DNA from: Oligoflexia bacterium
Lineage (GTDB): Bacteria; Bdellovibrionota; UBA1018; CAIMNF01
Reading direction: 5' to 3'
DNA length: 6,493 nt
Assembly: GCA_903842755.1 (NCBI GenBank)
Contig: CAIMNF010000464.1
Span: 1-6,493, forward strand
In this document: positions 1 through 6,176 of the stretch, in pieces
Numbering within the stretch: position 1 is the stretch's first letter
Layout of the letters: each line of letters begins with the position of its first letter
Made by a program: the position numbers and the translations under genes
Notes under the pieces: model-generated
Databases searched by the model: none
What the model saw: only the letters and a program-made list of their open reading frames with translations
Told to the model about the DNA's origin: nothing

Positions 1-726
1 ACTTGAGCGTCTGGAACCCCCTGGTCCACGCAAATCAGTATAGGTTAAGTTTTCGTAGTCGTACCTGCCAATTAATGAAAACTGCTGATTGAGATCACAG
101 GAGAGTTCGCTTTGTACCTCTGTATCATGAACATCCACAAAAGTGCTCAAAGGGTCTTGCAAGTTTGAATCGATTTTTCCATTCATCCATTTGATTTTGA
201 AATGCAGCTGATGGGAAAGGTTGCCATAGGCTCTTGCATGAATCGATTGAAAACTGGTGTAATCACCCCCTGGTATTTTGATAAAATTAGTATAAGGAGC
301 TCTGTAGCCGAGTTCAATTCCAAAGTTTTCATTTCGAATGCCAAGACCCAGTTCCGTAAACATAACCCCCAATATTGTTTTTAGGCTACTTTGCTCAAAG
401 CAGAATGGCGAATAAGAAAAGTAAAATCGAATTTTTTTAACGTCCTTTACGTGAGGAGAAATTTGGAAAAAAATGTCGGCGTATCCTACATCACTATTTA
501 GATTAGGTCGGGAACGAAGGACCCTACCATAACCTGCGTCGGCCGTAACTTGATCAAAGGGGTCATTTGCAGACGGTTCTATTCTTGAATAGTGATATCC
601 GACCATAGGTGCGGCCTGCCCCGTTGATGTTTGGTCTTGGAAGCCAATCGTAAGCTGGTGTTGAATATCTTGCCCAAATGAAATCTCCGAAGTCAGACCT
701 AAAACTGCTAAAATAATAAAGTTCAT
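1..726 (-). CDS. Predicted outer-membrane beta-barrel-like protein, paralog A (3' end outside window)
   Basis: I do not recognise a named family. The frame is open from ATG at 726 to the window edge (242 codons), so no stop is visible. A well-placed Shine-Dalgarno AAAGGAG (734-740, 7 nt before ATG) fixes the start. Residues 1-18 form a Sec signal peptide (MNFIILAVLG..., likely cleavage SFG|QD). The rest alternates polar and hydrophobic residues in short strand-turn-strand units (for example IRFYFSYS and HFKIKWMNGK), as in outer-membrane barrels. It is clearly paralogous to the 260-residue protein at 3250-4032: shared blocks include QDI after the signal peptide, TGQ, SRPN/ARPN, FCxEQSSLK, CDLN, YTDL and GPGGSR. 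By that alignment only about 18 residues are missing, including the last strand. Cys109 and Cys210 are conserved in both paralogs and could form a disulfide. It lies 51 bp downstream of the CHU_C-domain gene on the same strand with no clear terminator between, so co-transcription is likely. Barrel topology is inference; the paralogy is directly visible. Confidence 0.85.
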   Translation of the reverse strand, partial: MNFIILAVLGLTSEISFGQDIQHQLTIGFQDQTSTGQAAPMVGYHYSRIEPSANDPFDQVTADAGYGRVLRSRPNLNSDVGYADIFFQISPHVKDVKKIRFYFSYSPFCFEQSSLKTILGVMFTELGLGIRNENFGIELGYRAPYTNFIKIPGGDYTSFQSIHARAYGNLSHQLHFKIKWMNGKIDSNLQDPLSTFVDVHDTEVQSELSCDLNQQFSLIGRYDYENLTYTDLRGPGGSRRSS

Positions 727-733
727 AAAATTT

Positions 734-740
734 CTCCTTT
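734..740 (-). promoter_or_regulatory. Shine-Dalgarno site of paralog A
   Basis: AAAGGAG on the minus strand, 7 nt upstream of the ATG at 726. It is the strongest ribosome binding site in the window. It sets the start of paralog A and indicates normal Shine-Dalgarno initiation, which is weak in typical Bacteroidota. Confidence 0.75.
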
Positions 741-777
741 TGAAAAGTAGGTTATAAGTGCAGTCCGAAATAAAAGC

Positions 778-2874
778 TTAGCGAATTAAGACCACGGTTC
801 CCTTCATTGGCGAATGCCACGGCTTTGCCGTCGCATCATGATCTCGATAACGGCCCGTCCAGACAAACGTTCCGGTATCTTGAAGAACTCCATTCAAAGT
901 CCCATCCCATCCTTCAGGCTCTCCGCCTCCTTGGTAGTTGTAGACCATTTGTCCAAACCGGTTATAAACTCTAAAGTAATCCCAATCGATGTTTTGGCCA
1001 TCGGGCTTAAAAAGTCGGTTGGTGCTTGCGGAAGGCGTAAAGGCTGAAGGCACCCAAGGACCATTAAAAACATCTGCTACGACCTGGGCTTGCGCGACGA
1101 TCTCGCAACCGTTCGGGAGTTTTACTTTTGCTGAGATGGGTACACCCGCCGGGTCGGCGGTCGGTTGGTCCCAGGTCGTGGTGAACGGATTGCCATTCCC
1201 ACTGGAAGGGCTGCCATCGGTAATACTCCACTGGACGTCTGAGGCGGAGCTTGCCGTTAATGCATTGGCTTCAAGTTCTAATTGCACTGGAATGCCAGCA
1301 TAAATTGCAATGACTCCAGGATTGTTGCTCATATTGGATGTGTTGGGCTGATTTTGATTTGGTATGACGGTGATGGAACCTGCAAGAGGCATGACTTTAA
1401 AATTTTTGGATGGAACGGTGTAAGACGAACCCGTAATAGAATTACTCAAGGTAACATCCAGCTCATACCAGCTTCCACCGGCAGAGTTACTCAACAATGT
1501 CGCGAGCTGAGGCTGTGAAAAAAGATCATAAATAGACTCATTCCATGAATGTCCGGCAGAGTAAGTTTCAGATTGGCTCGCAAGGGCGGGCAGGATGCGC
1601 GCACCAGTGGGCTCAAGTGCATGAAGCGTCCATTGTGCAACACCCGATGCCGGATACGGGTCGTTGAGCATGACCGTGATTGGATCTCCGCATTGAGATG
1701 ACGGCGTTACCGTCATTCCGCCACAGCCGGTCGTGTTCATCGTCACGGTTACGTTTGCAGGGGGAGTTATGCTCGGGGGAGTTAAATTTGAAGGAATGAA
1801 ACCTAACTGATAGGACTTGCCTGGATCAAATGCAATACCTTGACCTCCGAACAATTGAAAAAGAGAAAAGGAAGGAGTCGAATTCGCAGGGATAGTGATC
1901 AGGCTAGACGTGAAGGTTTGACCGGAAGGCAGTTCTTGTGCCGTGATGTTACCTTTAATTGCAAAATTATAGGGATTAACAAATCCAAGTTGATCATCCG
2001 AACACGAGAGTTGAGCCGACGCTGTAAATTGAAAAACGTTGCACGGTTGATTGATGTATTTTGCGCATAGATTAGTGTTGCAGGAGTCAAAGGAGTAGCC
2101 GGGTGGACACAGTTCCGGTTGAGTAGCGCTGTAGTCCCAGGATTTTCCTAGCAATTGATTGGAAGAAAATTGGACATTCAATGAGGACGGCTGCTGGGTC
2201 ATCACCTCTTGGCCCGTATTCGAGAATTCATCAAACCACAAAGTTCCGGCTAAACTATAATTTAAATATTTAATTTGGATAAAGTGATTTCCGGCTAGAA
2301 TTTCTCTGCCTAAAAACAGCCCGTTCGTAAAACAATAAAATTTATTCAAGCATTCGGCAAAAATTTGTCCATCAATTACCACTTGCCATTCGTTATCGCC
2401 TCCAATGAAAAACACTTCGTGATCGTCTTGGTCATTATTAAGGCAGAAAGTTTTACTAAACCAAACGCCAGTAGCATTTCCTTGAATCGTGGTCGATGTT
2501 GCGCCCTGAACTAAGCTTTGCCAACCGGCGCTGTTTGGAAATGTTTGCGCGGTAAGTTGGACTCTTGTCGAATCATAAACGGGATAGTTGGCATCTCCGG
2601 TATCAAAGGGCAGATTTTTATTATTGGTTGTTTCAAGATAATAGAAATTAGGCTGGTCAAGGTAAGAGGAGTCGTGATCACCGCGAACAATCGGAGTTCG
2701 AATAGCTGGACTGATGGGCTGGGTCGTGACTTTTTCCGTACAATACTTGCCCCCAGGGGCAACATTCCAAGGGCTGGGAGGGCACAGGCAGCTTGAGGTC
2801 GAATTTTGCGCAAGTGATAAATGTGGAATGAGAAGAAAAAGAAATCCTGCTAATAAACCAAAAATTTTACTCAT
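778..2874 (-). CDS. Large secreted multidomain protein with gliding-motility-associated (T9SS type B, CHU_C) C-terminal domain
   Basis: A 698-residue exported protein. Residues 1-22 are a Sec signal peptide (cleavage LSLA|Q); there is no lipobox. After a Cys-containing start (C29, C31, C45), residues about 137-216 look like a galactose-binding-type jelly roll (WFSKTFCL, GGDNEWQVVIDGQ, LAGNHFIQIKYLN). A Cys-rich segment follows (C256, C265, C270, C278, C291). Two related beta-sandwich modules (about 281-380 and 385-496) resemble those common in large Bacteroidota surface proteins, and an Ig/PKD-like domain covers about 525-600. Residues 607-698 match the CHU_C pattern: VPSAFTP, FRVYNRFGQMVY, GWDGTLNG, TGTFVW and a terminal KGTVVLIR. 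In Bacteroidota this domain directs export by the type IX system and surface attachment. The function of this protein is unknown; adhesion or matrix binding is inference. Its frame ends in TAA (778-780). The ATG at 2874 follows a weak AAAGAAG site and a sigma70-like promoter (2920-2948). It is probably the first gene of an operon with paralog A. Confidence 0.9.
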   Translation of the reverse strand: MSKIFGLLAGFLFLLIPHLSLAQNSTSSCLCPPSPWNVAPGGKYCTEKVTTQPISPAIRTPIVRGDHDSSYLDQPNFYYLETTNNKNLPFDTGDANYPVYDSTRVQLTAQTFPNSAGWQSLVQGATSTTIQGNATGVWFSKTFCLNNDQDDHEVFFIGGDNEWQVVIDGQIFAECLNKFYCFTNGLFLGREILAGNHFIQIKYLNYSLAGTLWFDEFSNTGQEVMTQQPSSLNVQFSSNQLLGKSWDYSATQPELCPPGYSFDSCNTNLCAKYINQPCNVFQFTASAQLSCSDDQLGFVNPYNFAIKGNITAQELPSGQTFTSSLITIPANSTPSFSLFQLFGGQGIAFDPGKSYQLGFIPSNLTPPSITPPANVTVTMNTTGCGGMTVTPSSQCGDPITVMLNDPYPASGVAQWTLHALEPTGARILPALASQSETYSAGHSWNESIYDLFSQPQLATLLSNSAGGSWYELDVTLSNSITGSSYTVPSKNFKVMPLAGSITVIPNQNQPNTSNMSNNPGVIAIYAGIPVQLELEANALTASSASDVQWSITDGSPSSGNGNPFTTTWDQPTADPAGVPISAKVKLPNGCEIVAQAQVVADVFNGPWVPSAFTPSASTNRLFKPDGQNIDWDYFRVYNRFGQMVYNYQGGGEPEGWDGTLNGVLQDTGTFVWTGRYRDHDATAKPWHSPMKGTVVLIR

Positions 2875-2919
2875 AAAAACACTTCTTTCATAGGTGAATA
2901 AGGGCGGACTTTTTTTTGA

Positions 2920-2948
2920 ATATTATTCGATTGAATTACTTCAGTCAA
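2920..2948 (-). promoter_or_regulatory. Sigma70-like promoter of the CHU_C operon
   Basis: On the minus strand, TTGACT (2943-2948, 5 of 6 to the -35 consensus) is followed by exactly 17 nt and then TAATAT (2920-2925, 4 of 6 to the -10 consensus). Transcription would start near 2912, giving a leader of about 38 nt before the ATG at 2874. It is the best promoter match I found in the window. Confidence 0.6.
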
Positions 2949-3021
2949 CATTTTTTGAAAGTTACAAATTTGCCCCTGAATTGCTTCAAAAAAAGGGACA
3001 CTAAAACGCAAAGTCATGGTT

Positions 3022-3038
3022 AAATTATCGAATAATTT
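3022..3038. repeat. Perfect AT-rich inverted repeat (7-bp arms)
   Basis: AAATTAT and ATAATTT flank a 3-nt centre, CGA. It lies three bases from a second similar palindrome (3042-3057) in the divergent intergenic region. It could be half of a paired operator, but AT-rich sequence forms such repeats by chance. Confidence 0.35.
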
Positions 3039-3041
3039 TTA

Positions 3042-3057
3042 AATAATTGTAATTATT
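3042..3057. repeat. Perfect AT-rich inverted repeat (7-bp arms)
   Basis: AATAATT and AATTATT are separated by GT. It is adjacent to the palindrome at 3022-3038 and shares the ATAATT core with it. It is an operator candidate only; low complexity reduces its weight. Confidence 0.35.
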
Positions 3058-3132
3058 ATGTAATGTTTGTTTATTTAGATGACTAATATTGTTGTTTACT
3101 TTAGTGTACTTAATTGCTAAGCTTTTCGAAAT

Positions 3133-3162
3133 TTAAATAGCCATCCAAAAATGGCTATTTAA
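3133..3162. repeat. Perfect 12-bp inverted repeat / hairpin upstream of paralog B
   Basis: The arms TTAAATAGCCAT and ATGGCTATTTAA pair perfectly over 12 bp around a 6-nt loop, CCAAAA. It sits about 88 bp before the paralog B start and about 260 bp from the CHU_C start. Neither strand has a T-run directly after the stem, so it is not a convincing intrinsic terminator. It could be a leader hairpin in the paralog B transcript or a dimeric-regulator site. Twelve perfect pairs, including a GC-containing core, are unlikely by chance even in AT-rich DNA. Confidence 0.7.
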
Positions 3163-3249
3163 CAGCAAGGGAAATCAATCCCCCAAACTTGGAACGGTAT
3201 TAATATTAAGATAACGTCATGCTGCCTAAAAAACGAGGTTTTTGTTCTT

Positions 3250-4032
3250 ATGCTATTATCAATTATTTATTCTCTGCTATTTTGTAATTTTTCACAGAAC
3301 TCTTTCGCTCAAGACATTAAAAATAGGGTCGATTTTAGTTGGCAGGATGAAACTACAACAGGGCAAAACGCAGCGAATTTGCGTGATCAGTTTTCAGGCA
3401 TGTCCCCCGAGCAAGGCATTAAATTTGCCCTCGATGCTTCATATGGTAAATTTTTAAAAGCTCGTCCAAATCAAAATAGCGAACTGCTATCGGTAGATGT
3501 ATCCTTTCAATATTCGAATCCGAAAGTTACGGACCCAAAGCGTGTCCGTTATTATGTTGCCTACTCTGCTTTTTGTTTGGAGCAAAGTTCCTTGAAAGAA
3601 GTGATGGGCTACTTAGTTGCAGAAATTGGCGCTGGTGTTCAAAACGACAAAATTGGATTCGAAGTCACTTATACTTCTCCCAATTTTACCTCGTTTGTAG
3701 TCCCTTATGACAGTATTCCCGCAGATTTTTCAGCCGTGCATTTTAAAATGCATGGCGATCTCACTCCGCGACTTCATTTTAATGTGAAGGTTTCAGACGG
3801 AAAAGTTCTCCCCGTCAGCGAAGAAGATAAAAGCACTATTTTTTCAGCCCATGATACCACTGTGCAAGGTGAATTAACCTGTGATCTGAATCATAGTTTT
3901 TCGTTGTTAGGCATGTATGATTTTGAGAAATTGAAATACACTGATTTGCTTGGGCCTGGTGGTTCAAGACTTGAGAGCAATCAAGTGGCCGATGATTTTA
4001 AAATTGGTTTACGGTGGACTTTTCCTAGGTGA
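3250..4032 (+). CDS. Predicted outer-membrane beta-barrel-like protein, paralog B
   Basis: A 260-residue exported protein of no family I can name, paralogous to the gene at 1-726 (about 40% identity by eye over the shared length). Residues 1-20 are a signal peptide (cleavage SFA|QD). The body alternates hydrophobic and polar residues, and the final strand DDFKIGLRWTF ends in aromatic residues, as outer-membrane barrels commonly do, followed by PR. The most conserved blocks with paralog A are FCxEQSSLK (Cys109) and the C-terminal run from HDT through CDLN (Cys211) and YTDL to GPGGSR (about 200-240); the two cysteines may pair. The ATG at 3250 has GAGG 11 nt upstream, a rather long spacing, and no alternative ATG lies upstream in frame. 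It is transcribed divergently from the CHU_C operon. Outer-membrane location is inferred from pattern alone; a role linked to the CHU_C protein is a guess from position and paralogy. Confidence 0.88.
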   Translation: MLLSIIYSLLFCNFSQNSFAQDIKNRVDFSWQDETTTGQNAANLRDQFSGMSPEQGIKFALDASYGKFLKARPNQNSELLSVDVSFQYSNPKVTDPKRVRYYVAYSAFCLEQSSLKEVMGYLVAEIGAGVQNDKIGFEVTYTSPNFTSFVVPYDSIPADFSAVHFKMHGDLTPRLHFNVKVSDGKVLPVSEEDKSTIFSAHDTTVQGELTCDLNHSFSLLGMYDFEKLKYTDLLGPGGSRLESNQVADDFKIGLRWTFPR

Positions 4033-4037
4033 AAGAG

Positions 4038-4078
4038 AAAAAACAATTGGCAGGGTGTTGAACAAACTGCTAATTGTT
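4038..4078. terminator. Terminator-like hairpin after paralog B
   Basis: The arms AACAATTGGCAG (4042-4053) and CTGCTAATTGTT (4067-4078) form a 12-bp stem around a 13-nt loop, with one G-U pair in plus-strand RNA or one A-C mismatch in minus-strand RNA. The run of six A at 4038-4043 becomes a U-tract only in minus-strand RNA, so the intrinsic-terminator shape faces left, against antisense transcription into paralog B. On the plus strand the hairpin lies 10 bp after the stop without a U-tract and might still protect or end the mRNA. Confidence 0.4.
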
Positions 4079-4104
4079 GAGGGAAAGTAATCCTATTTTA
4101 TATC
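4077..4104 (+). promoter_or_regulatory. Possible sigma70-like promoter of the OsmC-DUF2071 operon
   Basis: TTGAGG (4077-4082, 4 of 6) is followed by a 16-nt spacer and TATATC (4099-4104, 4 of 6), leaving a leader of about 80 nt before the ATG at 4191. The match is modest, and its -35 overlaps the end of the hairpin at 4042-4078. It is the only promoter-like pair I found in the 158-bp gap. Confidence 0.3.
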
Positions 4105-4190
4105 GCTTGCCGATCATGCACGAAAGAATCACAGAGACGCGGTGGCTAATCGCGTGACAAAACGGAACGAACGCTCTATTTTAAGTTCAT

Positions 4191-4643
4191 ATGATTCAAT
4201 ACCCACTTTCGTTTACCGTTTCTGCTTCAGCGACGCCAAATATTTCAGAGGTTTGGAAAACCACTTATTATCCGAGCATCGGGGAACCCGTTGATGCAAC
4301 AGTGGCCATTCCACCCGAGTTTGAAGGGCCGGGCAATGGTTATTCGCCGGAGGATTTTTATGGACTTGCGTTGTTGAATTGTTTTGTGGCTACGTTTAAA
4401 GTTTTTGCCGAGAAATCAAAATTGACGTTTAACTCACTTAAGTGCGAGGGTGTTTTAATTGTAGACCGAGATGAAAAAGGTGTGCCTTGGATGCGTACTT
4501 TTAAATTAAAGGCTACACTTACAGGTGTTGCCGACCCGGAACGAGCAAGACGGCTTTTGGATAAGACCAGCCAGTCGTGCATGATTCTAAATTCCGTGAA
4601 AACGGAAAAGGTTTTCGAGTGGACGGTGGTGGGGAGCGCGTGA
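4191..4643 (+). CDS. OsmC/Ohr-family peroxide-reducing protein
   Basis: A 150-residue cytoplasmic protein of the OsmC/Ohr family, thiol peroxidases that reduce organic hydroperoxides. The family's peroxidatic-cysteine helix is visible as SPEDF...LLNCF with Cys64, and the resolving cysteine is Cys130 in TSQSCMILNSV. The 66-residue spacing fits the OsmC branch (Cys59 and Cys125 in E. coli OsmC, from memory). Glu54 in the SPE motif corresponds to the conserved active-site Glu; I cannot place the family's N-terminal Arg, since no arginine lies near there. Length is normal for the family. An in-frame TAA nine bases upstream (4182-4184) makes the ATG at 4191 the first possible ATG start; no clear Shine-Dalgarno precedes it. 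The downstream DUF2071 gene overlaps its stop codon, so the two are probably co-translated. The general OsmC-like call is firm; substrate and exact subfamily are not. Confidence 0.9.
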   Translation: MIQYPLSFTVSASATPNISEVWKTTYYPSIGEPVDATVAIPPEFEGPGNGYSPEDFYGLALLNCFVATFKVFAEKSKLTFNSLKCEGVLIVDRDEKGVPWMRTFKLKATLTGVADPERARRLLDKTSQSCMILNSVKTEKVFEWTVVGSA

Positions 4644-5308
4644 AGTGGGTGATGGAACAAGAGTGGAATCATGTCCTTTTTTTGCATTGGCAAATTGATC
4701 CGCTTTTAATTCGTGCTCATGTTCCCTTTGACCTTGATTTGTTTGAGGGCAAAGCCGTCCTGTCCATTGTCCCCTTTCAAATGGATCGAATTCGGATTCC
4801 GCCATTGCCTGTTTTTCCATTTTTTTCGAGCCTTTGGGAATTGAATCTGCGGACTTATGTAACGGTCAATGGAGTAGGCGGTGTTTATTTTTTTACATTG
4901 GACACGGATAGCGCGCTCGGCAGTTTTATAGCGAATCATTTCTTTTCGCTTCCCTATCGTTTAGCCAAGATTCGAGGGAAGATTGCCGACAATCATTATA
5001 CCTTTGAGAGCAAGAGAGAGGATCTCCGTTTTCAAATCAATGCACGCGTCTCTGACCAATTGAAAACAAAAACCCATCTGGATCGCTGGGCTACCGACCG
5101 TGAACACTTGTTCACTCTTTCGCCTGTTGGCATAAAGCGGGGCACGGTGGTTCATGATCCGTGGCGCTTGCAAGAAGTGAAAATTGTTACCATGCAGGAT
5201 CGTTTCTCGAGTCAGCTCCCCATAGACTTGAAAAATGGCCCTGATGAAGTAGCGTATTGCCGGCAGCTGAAAGTGCGTTTCAAGCCCTTTCAGACTATTC
5301 GATCTTGA
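4640..5308 (+). CDS. DUF2071 (YqjF-like) family protein
   Basis: A protein of about 222 residues matching the DUF2071 family, which is largely uncharacterised and thought to share the acetoacetate-decarboxylase-like barrel fold. Visible family landmarks are WVMEQEWNHVLFLHW at the N-terminus, VLSIVPFQM, ELNLRTYVTVNG, GGVYFFTLD, LPYRLAKI, and the conserved region LDRWATDREHLFTL before HDPWRLQE. I chose GTG at 4640, which overlaps the OsmC stop as GTGA, because family similarity (PWVM-Q-W...LLF-HW in YqjF, from memory) begins right there. A GGGGAG motif at 4631-4636 is rather close to it. ATG at 4652 is an alternative, and ATG at 4577 gives a 243-residue version with 67 bp of overlap and an N-terminus that does not look like the family. 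Translational coupling to the OsmC gene is likely. The 3' end overlaps the convergent HD gene by 14 bp. No enzymatic function can be assigned. Confidence 0.85.
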   Translation: MKWVMEQEWNHVLFLHWQIDPLLIRAHVPFDLDLFEGKAVLSIVPFQMDRIRIPPLPVFPFFSSLWELNLRTYVTVNGVGGVYFFTLDTDSALGSFIANHFFSLPYRLAKIRGKIADNHYTFESKREDLRFQINARVSDQLKTKTHLDRWATDREHLFTLSPVGIKRGTVVHDPWRLQEVKIVTMQDRFSSQLPIDLKNGPDEVAYCRQLKVRFKPFQTIRS

Positions 5309-6032
5309 ACAGGGCCAATTCCACTAAAATTTTCTTAAAATAACCCGCAAAGTATTCGTCTTGCTTTAAAGCGATAAAATCTTCAATTTTGAAATTTTCA
5401 CTGTGGGATTCGTAATAGATCAATAGTTCGTGCGCAATTATAAAGACGCAGGACAGGGGGGCAATTCGCGTGTGATTCAGCTTATAGGGAAACCCTGTCC
5501 CACCACAGGTTTCATGGTGTTGCGCGATGATCATGTCCACATCGGGAGGGACTCCACGGAATTGGGCTGCGATCTCGGCCGCTTTCTTGGTATGTTGGAC
5601 AAAATTTTCAATCTCGGAAGCGGTTAACATGCAGTTCAGGTCTTCCACTTTTTTGCTGCCGTGCTCGTAACTTGCATGGACATTGAAGTCTAAAGTGGAA
5701 TCGTGAATTAAAGCGGCAAAGGCCATTTTGTAGGCCGTACTTTCGGAATCCCAGCCCATCATTTTCGTAAGGTGATTGGCTAGGTAGGGTAACCGAGAAC
5801 TATGAATCGCCAAATAATTGCCCGACTCTAAGTTTAAATTTTTAAGCAATTTCTTGAGCGGTGGACTGGATTGGATTGCCTTGAGGGCCAAATCAATGCC
5901 CGCTTTGGTGATTTGTTCTAATTCCTCCGAGAATCCGAAACTGCCGGCCATTTCCTGAATGGCAAAACTAATTTCATCGCTCACATCAATCATTTTTTCT
6001 GAGGGCAGGGCTTTGCTTTGTACCAGCATCAA
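5295..6032 (-). CDS. Degenerate HD-GYP-like domain, C-terminal part of a split response regulator
   Basis: HD-GYP domains are c-di-GMP phosphodiesterases. Numbering from ATG 6029 (244 residues), the metal-ligand series is partly present: H76, HD at 109-110, H146, HHE at 171-173, and GFP (179-181) in place of GYP. Several key positions deviate: the HD-x-GK motif is HDSTL, the DG of HHExxDG is GG, and the usual late Asp ligand aligns near HE at 200-201. Activity may be lost or altered. A tyrosine-less HD-GYP protein has been described from Bdellovibrio, so GFP alone is not disabling. The same frame stays open and protein-like from 6032 back to 6173, with a conserved-looking linker (KYVKVVHENEFF, KKKGIVYLYVEQ), then meets TAA at 6174-6176 and continues into a receiver domain. 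The only starts below that stop are TTG 6032 and ATG 6029, neither with a Shine-Dalgarno, so independent translation is doubtful. It ends in TAG at 5295-5297. Confidence 0.75.
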   Translation of the reverse strand: MMLVQSKALPSEKMIDVSDEISFAIQEMAGSFGFSEELEQITKAGIDLALKAIQSSPPLKKLLKNLNLESGNYLAIHSSRLPYLANHLTKMMGWDSESTAYKMAFAALIHDSTLDFNVHASYEHGSKKVEDLNCMLTASEIENFVQHTKKAAEIAAQFRGVPPDVDMIIAQHHETCGGTGFPYKLNHTRIAPLSCVFIIAHELLIYYESHSENFKIEDFIALKQDEYFAGYFKKILVELALFKIE

Positions 6033-6173
6033 GTAGGCTTCGAGTTGTTTTTGGAAAAACGCCTTGGCGTTTCCCTGTTCAACATAAAGGTAAACGATGC
6101 CCTTTTTCTTAAATCGGTCCAGCTCCTCGCTTCCGAAGAACTCGTTTTCGTGAACAACTTTGACGTACTTTGC

Positions 6174-6176
6174 TTA
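6174..6176 (-). other. In-frame TAA separating receiver and HD-GYP-like parts
   Basis: The minus-strand reading is AAA ATT TCT TAA GCA AAG TAC: the frame ending in PYPLFAKIS continues directly as AKYVKVV after the stop, with no frameshift. One base substitution from GAA, AAA or CAA would produce TAA. TAA also ends the CHU_C gene here, so reassignment of TAA is not supported. Confidence 0.85.

Larger units (their letters stand above)
2875..3249. other. AT-rich divergent intergenic region
   Basis: This 375-bp stretch separates the minus-strand CHU_C operon from plus-strand paralog B. I see no gene in it. It is much richer in A and T than the flanking genes. It holds a sigma70-like promoter for the minus strand (2920-2948) and perfect inverted repeats at 3022-3038, 3042-3057 and 3133-3162. 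For paralog B I found only weak promoter candidates, for example TTGTAA, a 17-nt spacer and TTTATT starting near 3048. Paralog B has a GAGG motif at 3235-3238, 11 nt before its ATG. Because the two flanking units encode related proteins, shared regulation from this region is plausible but unproven. Confidence 0.6.

Noticed and set aside
202..384. Short plus-strand open frame of 60 codons
   Set aside because: It lies inside paralog A on the opposite strand, whose reading is supported by a signal peptide, a strong ribosome site and homology to paralog B.
814..2796. Several plus-strand frames and two shorter minus-strand frames within the CHU_C gene
   Set aside because: None shows domain motifs or a ribosome site, and all sit in the 698-codon frame with recognisable domains.
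1..4032. PorP/SprF family assignment for the two paralogs
   Set aside because: The characteristic N-terminal pattern of that family (a Q-rich start followed by N-P-A-Y-A-G-like motifs) is absent from both proteins.
4136..4155. ACGCG/CGCGT inverted repeat before the OsmC gene, a possible peroxide-regulator site
   Set aside because: Only 5-bp arms with a 9-nt gap and no match to an operator I know; not distinguishable from chance.
4577..4639. Upstream ATG start for the DUF2071 gene
   Set aside because: It would add a charged, Gly-rich 21-residue extension read from the OsmC 3' end in another frame; family similarity starts at the GTG of 4640 or just after.
6174..6176. Alternative genetic code in which TAA is a sense codon
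   Set aside because: TAA terminates the CHU_C gene in this same window, immediately after the expected C-terminus of its domain.
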